From Nonlabens sp. Ci31 (GTDB taxonomy: Bacteria > Bacteroidota > Bacteroidia > Flavobacteriales > Flavobacteriaceae), in the NCBI RefSeq assembly GCF_012974865.1, contig NZ_CP043633.1, positions 3,469,501-3,533,500 on the forward strand: a stretch of 64,000 nucleotides of DNA, given 5' to 3'. A model generated the notes under the pieces. That model worked only from the letters and a program-made list of their open reading frames with translations, searched no databases and was not told the DNA's origin. Made by a program: the position numbers and the translations under genes. How positions within the stretch are numbered: the stretch's first letter is position 1; the number at the start of each line of letters is the position of its first letter. This document shows positions 60,098 to 64,000 of this stretch, one piece after another.

Positions 60098-61687
60098 ATG
60101 CGCAAACTACACATCGATAATAGTTTTACCAACTCTTTACCTAAAGATCCCGTAGCGGAAAATTACACCCGTCAGGTGACTAGCATCGCTTTTTCAAAAG
60201 CAGAACCATTGAAGTTTCCAAAGAGCAGTTTCATACATGTTTCCAAACTCGCAAAGGAACTCGGCTTTACCGAAGAAGAAATCTTGTCTGAAGAGTTTTT
60301 ACAGCTGTTTACTGGACAACATTTGTATCCTCATACAGAACCCTATGCGATGGCTTATGCCGGACATCAATTTGGTAATTGGGCCGGACAGTTAGGCGAT
60401 GGTCGGGCGATCAATTTGTTTGAGACCTTGCAAAATGAAAAGCGCTGGGCATTTCAATTAAAAGGCGCTGGCCCTACACCTTACTCACGTCGTGGCGATG
60501 GTCTTGCTGTGTTGCGATCCAGTATTAGAGAGCATCTTTGTAGTGAAGCCATGCATCATTTAGGCATTCCTACCACTAGATCGTTATCGCTGGCATTAAG
60601 TGGTGAAGAAGTATTGCGCGACGTCATGTACGACGGTCACCCCGATTATGAAAAAGGAGCCATCGTCTGTCGGGTAGCACCTAGTTTTATAAGATTTGGC
60701 AATTTTGAGTTGGCTGCCGCTCAAGGCGAAAACGAACTTCTCAAAAAACTTACCGATTATACGATTTCCACCTTTTTTACAGATATCAAAACCAGTGGTG
60801 CAGCAGCTTATTTACAATTCTTTCAAGAAGTAACAGATCGCACACTAGAAATGATCATGCACTGGCAGCGAGTAGGCTTTGTTCACGGCGTTATGAATAC
60901 AGATAATATGTCTATTCTTGGACTGACCATAGATTATGGACCTTATGGCTGGTTAGAACCTTACGATCACGGCTGGACTCCTAATACCACAGACCGACAG
61001 CATAAAAGATACCGCTATGGCGCCCAACCAGAAATCGGGCTTTGGAATTTACTTCAATTGGCCAATGCCCTTTTTCCGTTGATAGAAGATGCTCCGGCAC
61101 TTCAAAAAGTTCTAGATAGTTACAAGACCAATTATCAGGCTCAGTATTTAGATACCATGATGAATAAGATAGGTATTTATTACACGCACAAGGACGACCG
61201 TGATTTGCTGCAAGCACTGGAAGAAAACCTGCACCTTCACGAGACCGATATGACTATTTTCTATCGTGAATTGAGCAAAATCGATTCAAAAACAGCTATA
61301 ACAGATGCTTTTAATATGATTTCAGTAGCATTTTACACGATTAATGATGTAGAGGAAACACATAAAAAGACCTGGCTGCAATGGTTAGAAACTTATTTAG
61401 AAAGGCTGGTGTTTGATATGGAACAAAATGATGGTGAGAACTCCGCTTTCGCGAAAGCAAGAATAGAAAAAATGAATGCTACAAATCCTAAATACGTCTT
61501 AAGAAACTACATCTCACAGCTCGTTATAGATGCAGCTGACCAAGGTGATTATGAATTACTTCGAGAGGTGTATTCCATGCTGCAAAAACCATACGACGAG
61601 CAGCCAAAATATGAAAAGTGGTACGCCTTAAGACCGGAATGGGCTCGTTCTAAAGTAGGTTGTAGTATGTTGAGCTGTAGCAGTTAG
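60098..61687 (+). CDS. selO: Protein adenylyltransferase SelO
   Basis: 529 residues. Pseudokinase-fold SelO (YdiU/UPF0061), which transfers AMP to Ser/Thr/Tyr of target proteins. Motifs: AYAGHQFGNWAGQLGDGRAI, QLKGAGPTPYSRRGDGLAVLRSSIREHL, HGVMNTDNMSILGLTIDYGP. The C-terminal cysteine pair (CSMLSC) replaces the CxxU of selenoprotein forms. A TACCTTTG box (60086-60093) ends 4 bp before the ATG. A dispersed palindrome (61443) is read in frame as S-A-F-A-K-A. Confidence 0.95.
   Translation: MRKLHIDNSFTNSLPKDPVAENYTRQVTSIAFSKAEPLKFPKSSFIHVSKLAKELGFTEEEILSEEFLQLFTGQHLYPHTEPYAMAYAGHQFGNWAGQLGDGRAINLFETLQNEKRWAFQLKGAGPTPYSRRGDGLAVLRSSIREHLCSEAMHHLGIPTTRSLSLALSGEEVLRDVMYDGHPDYEKGAIVCRVAPSFIRFGNFELAAAQGENELLKKLTDYTISTFFTDIKTSGAAAYLQFFQEVTDRTLEMIMHWQRVGFVHGVMNTDNMSILGLTIDYGPYGWLEPYDHGWTPNTTDRQHKRYRYGAQPEIGLWNLLQLANALFPLIEDAPALQKVLDSYKTNYQAQYLDTMMNKIGIYYTHKDDRDLLQALEENLHLHETDMTIFYRELSKIDSKTAITDAFNMISVAFYTINDVEETHKKTWLQWLETYLERLVFDMEQNDGENSAFAKARIEKMNATNPKYVLRNYISQLVIDAADQGDYELLREVYSMLQKPYDEQPKYEKWYALRPEWARSKVGCSMLSCSS
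61443..61458. repeat. Dispersed palindrome within selO
   Basis: CCGCTTTCGCGAAAGC in the same reading frame as the copy in mnmE (A-F-A-K-A). Confidence 0.85.
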
Positions 61688-61700
61688 TTACATGATTTTA

Positions 61701-62702
61701 CTAAATCCTTTTATACAAGGGACAACCAAAGCATCTGGCTTTTTGATCTACTGTAAAAATAACCGACAACTCATAAATACCGCCCGTACGTCCTAAGCCT
61801 GATACATTCACATCGTAAGAAACACCAAACTTGAAATTCTCATACTGAAGCCCGCCTAACAGGTTAACGGAGGTAATTAAATGTGAGTTTGCCGTATTGC
61901 GATTAGGATTAGTCGCAGCTATAGCTCCAAAGTAAAACAAATCAACAATAAATAGAGAACCGAAATCGAACCTGTTGTAATCCCCTTGTTGCATATAATT
62001 TCCGGTGATCATTAATTTTGTAGAGTAAGGTAAGAATGTTAAATTTAGATAGTCTGCTAGTTTCAATTCATAACCTACTGTTATAGCAGCCAAAGAATTA
62101 AGGGGTAAATTACCTCCTGGTACTAGAGAAATATTAGGCTTATTCAAATGTTTGAGCGATGCCCCTATCCAGAAATCTTCATTATTAAAAAGCAGCGATG
62201 CACTCACGTCCAAATAAGAAACCTGATCATTAGGATCTAAGTTATCTATAGAAATTGGATTGACGGTTTCATTAGTCAAGTCTATCTGATCTTCTAGAAT
62301 AAGGTTATTGAAATTAAATGATTTGAACCCATAACCAACTTCCAGCCCTGGACGAAAATCCCACTCGTCTGTCAACTTTACTTTGTAGGCATAAGCCAGG
62401 TTGAACTGAGTCAGGCTAAAGTTAGTAAATCGTTCTCGCTGACTGAGCACATTTACTCCTACTCCACTATTCATCGAAGGAACCCAAGTATTAAAATTTG
62501 CGTAGTCACTATCAACCCTAAAATTAAGATCTGGCCATTGTGTTCTATGTAGCACTCCAGCTTTGGTTGTTTCTTGAAACCCAGTAAACCCAGAATTCAA
62601 TGTTTCTGGAAACAGGTAATACTGCGTGAATATAGGATCTTGAGCTTGTACGGCGTTTATAAAACCTAACATACAAACAAAAATAATTAGTATACTTCTC
62701 AT
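61701..62702 (-). CDS. PorP/SprF family type IX secretion outer-membrane protein
   Basis: 333 residues: signal peptide (about 1-20, ending AVQA), then QDPIFTQYYLFPETLNSGFTG, the hallmark start of PorP/SprF proteins, and a barrel pattern to the end (FKFGVSYDVNVSGLGRTGGIYELSVIF). SprF-type proteins serve as partners for export or surface attachment of particular T9SS substrates with type B C-terminal domains. It starts 5 bp after such a substrate gene (62708), so the two form an operon. Confidence 0.92.
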   Translation of the reverse strand: MRSILIIFVCMLGFINAVQAQDPIFTQYYLFPETLNSGFTGFQETTKAGVLHRTQWPDLNFRVDSDYANFNTWVPSMNSGVGVNVLSQRERFTNFSLTQFNLAYAYKVKLTDEWDFRPGLEVGYGFKSFNFNNLILEDQIDLTNETVNPISIDNLDPNDQVSYLDVSASLLFNNEDFWIGASLKHLNKPNISLVPGGNLPLNSLAAITVGYELKLADYLNLTFLPYSTKLMITGNYMQQGDYNRFDFGSLFIVDLFYFGAIAATNPNRNTANSHLITSVNLLGGLQYENFKFGVSYDVNVSGLGRTGGIYELSVIFTVDQKARCFGCPLYKRI

Positions 62703-62707
62703 TATGC

Positions 62708-64000
62708 TTAATCTATTTTGATGAATGGTCCTTCGACAGTGATCGTTTCTCCGTAGAATGTTTTGGCTTTGAGTTTATAATAGTAATTCCCGTTTTCTGC
62801 TTCTCTGCCATTTATCAAACCATCCCATCCAGCGATAGTTTCTCCAGATTCACTAAAAATGAGGGAACCCCAAGTATCATAAATATCAAACTGCAAGTCT
62901 TCCAGACCTTCTTGTCGCGGTCTAAAGTTATCGTTCAGGTTATCTTCATTAGGCGTGAAGGCACTAGGCATGATCAATTTATATCCTTTGGAGATAAAAA
63001 GTGTGATGACAAAGGTCTTGACACATCCGTATTCATAGGTAACCGTTTGAATAATCGTATACTGACCAGCAGTCACATAACTATGTATTGGATTCTCTTC
63101 GGTGGAGAACGTACCATCTCCAAAATCCCATGATATGGAAATAGGAGATCCCGTAGCTGTATTAGTAAACTGTATAGGATCTTGAATAGCATACGCTCCA
63201 TAGGTGGTAAAACCAATGGAATCACTTGAGAACCCTGGGTCTCCTATAGCTTGTAAGTCAACATCAAAGTTGTAGGTTTGAATACAACCTCTCGCATCAG
63301 TAGCAGTGAGTGTAATCAGACCGTTTTGATCTGTGGTCATAAATTCGTTATTTGCTCCAGAAACGGTACCGCTGGACCAGCTAAATGTAAATGGAGCGAC
63401 TCCGCCAGAAACGGCTGCCGCAAAATCTTGAGAAACAGTATTTGTTTCACAATCTACATCGATGCTGTCGGTAACTGAAAGTTCAATAGGTGCAGGTCTC
63501 GTTATCGTAAAACTTCTATCCTCGTTACAACCGCGGCTGTCGGTTACAGTAACTAGATAATTACCTGATGTGATATTATCTAAATCCTCAGTGGTAGCTC
63601 CATTAGACCAGTTGTAAGTAAAAGGTGGAGTCCCTCCAGAAACGATTAAGTTGATGGCACCCGTATTTGCATCGTCACAATCTACAGCATCCGTAGTGTT
63701 TCCATCTACTACAAGTGGTAAAGGCTCTAAAATCGTAAAAGTTTCATTAATAAAACAAGGTGTTCCATCTTCTATAATAACAGAGTAGGTTCCTGGTGCT
63801 AGGTTATTTCTGTTGACACCAGCAGTGCTGCCATCACTCCATGTGAGCGTTAAGGGTTGCAAACCTCCTATTAAATTGAGCGCTATACTTCCGTCATTTG
63901 CTCCAGTACACGAAATATTAGTCACTACTGGACTAATATCAAAAATAGGCGCTTCAGGAACAAAAAACGTTACGGTCTTTGTACACCCCAAACGGTCTGT
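62708..64000 (-). CDS. Gliding-motility/T9SS type B surface protein (5' end beyond the window)
   Basis: At least 430 residues; the frame is open to the window edge, so the N-terminus is missing. It contains SprB-type repeats of about 80 residues (ISCTGANDGSIALNLIGGLQPLTLTWSDGST, VDCDDANTGAINLIVSGGTPPFTYNWSNGAT, SGGVAPFTFSWSSG), a PKD domain (SISWDFGDGTFSTEENPIHSYVTAGQYTI), and the gliding-motility-associated C-terminal domain (MPSAFTPNEDNLNDNFRP, FDIYDTWGSLIFSE, GNYYYKLKAKTFYGE). It is likely a large surface adhesin exported with the PorP/SprF partner encoded just downstream. Confidence 0.92.
   Translation of the reverse strand, partial: TDRLGCTKTVTFFVPEAPIFDISPVVTNISCTGANDGSIALNLIGGLQPLTLTWSDGSTAGVNRNNLAPGTYSVIIEDGTPCFINETFTILEPLPLVVDGNTTDAVDCDDANTGAINLIVSGGTPPFTYNWSNGATTEDLDNITSGNYLVTVTDSRGCNEDRSFTITRPAPIELSVTDSIDVDCETNTVSQDFAAAVSGGVAPFTFSWSSGTVSGANNEFMTTDQNGLITLTATDARGCIQTYNFDVDLQAIGDPGFSSDSIGFTTYGAYAIQDPIQFTNTATGSPISISWDFGDGTFSTEENPIHSYVTAGQYTIIQTVTYEYGCVKTFVITLFISKGYKLIMPSAFTPNEDNLNDNFRPRQEGLEDLQFDIYDTWGSLIFSESGETIAGWDGLINGREAENGNYYYKLKAKTFYGETITVEGPFIKID

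Overview
The window looks like chromosomal DNA of a marine flavobacterium (Bacteroidota, Flavobacteriaceae; a Nonlabens/Dokdonia-like genome is my guess). Reasons seen in the sequence: proteins with type IX secretion (T9SS) sorting tails, a PorP/SprF protein next to a gliding-motility C-terminal domain, a CarB of 950 residues as is usual in this class, promoters with the Bacteroidota -7 box TAnnTTTG, and low GC with few Shine-Dalgarno sequences.

Layout. 1-2.4 kb: a SatD-like regulator with DUF3307 and a small membrane protein behind four phased inverted repeats, then a thioesterase. 2.4-7.6 kb: secreted and redox-type proteins (DUF5777 barrel, CxxCH proteins, OB-fold, YceI), a serine hydrolase and an outer-membrane barrel. 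7.7-9.1 kb: a dead IS4-type element. 9.6-12.8 kb: carB and rpmH. 13.1-16.4 kb: small unknown, membrane protein, its decayed paralogue and a LuxR-type two-component pair, followed by two related hairpin elements each ending in a UUCG-capped terminator. 17-26.8 kb: YifB/ComM ATPase, Hpt protein, DUF4268, a large T9SS substrate, S9 peptidase and mnmE. 26.9-30.4 kb: an anchored unknown protein, a tiny Pro-rich lipoprotein, a TPR histidine kinase and its response regulator.

30.8-53.1 kb is the most interesting part: a stress/respiration locus with eleven double-domain universal stress proteins (USPs; one a pseudogene), cytochrome b561, a 2-hydroxyacid dehydrogenase, a PAS histidine kinase next to a REC-CRP fusion regulator, a sigma-like protein, TerB-like/DnaJ/CbpM genes and a hybrid kinase. 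Nine palindromes of the FNR/FixK type (TGAT-N4-ATCA or TGAC-N4-GTCA) stand 22-23 bp upstream of a -7 box, one before each USP transcription unit and also before cytochrome b561 and the TerB/DnaJ/CbpM operon. This defines a candidate regulon, and the REC-CRP protein encoded inside the locus is the obvious candidate activator. The USP genes form two paralogous arrays. Array A (30.8-34.3 kb) is a shorter, decaying version of array B (38.9-44.1 kb). Array A and its truncated CRP fragment lie between two direct 669-bp copies of a response-regulator 3' segment; the second copy is fused in frame to an IS5 transposase N-terminus and supplies the last codons of the dehydrogenase gene.

53.7-64 kb: a tricorn-like S41 protease, YchJ protein, small unknowns, an alpha/beta hydrolase, SelO, PorP/SprF and a gliding/T9SS repeat protein cut by the window end. 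A short palindrome (core TTTCGCGAAAG) is scattered through the whole window, within genes as well as between them. No tRNA, rRNA, CRISPR array or phage was recognised.
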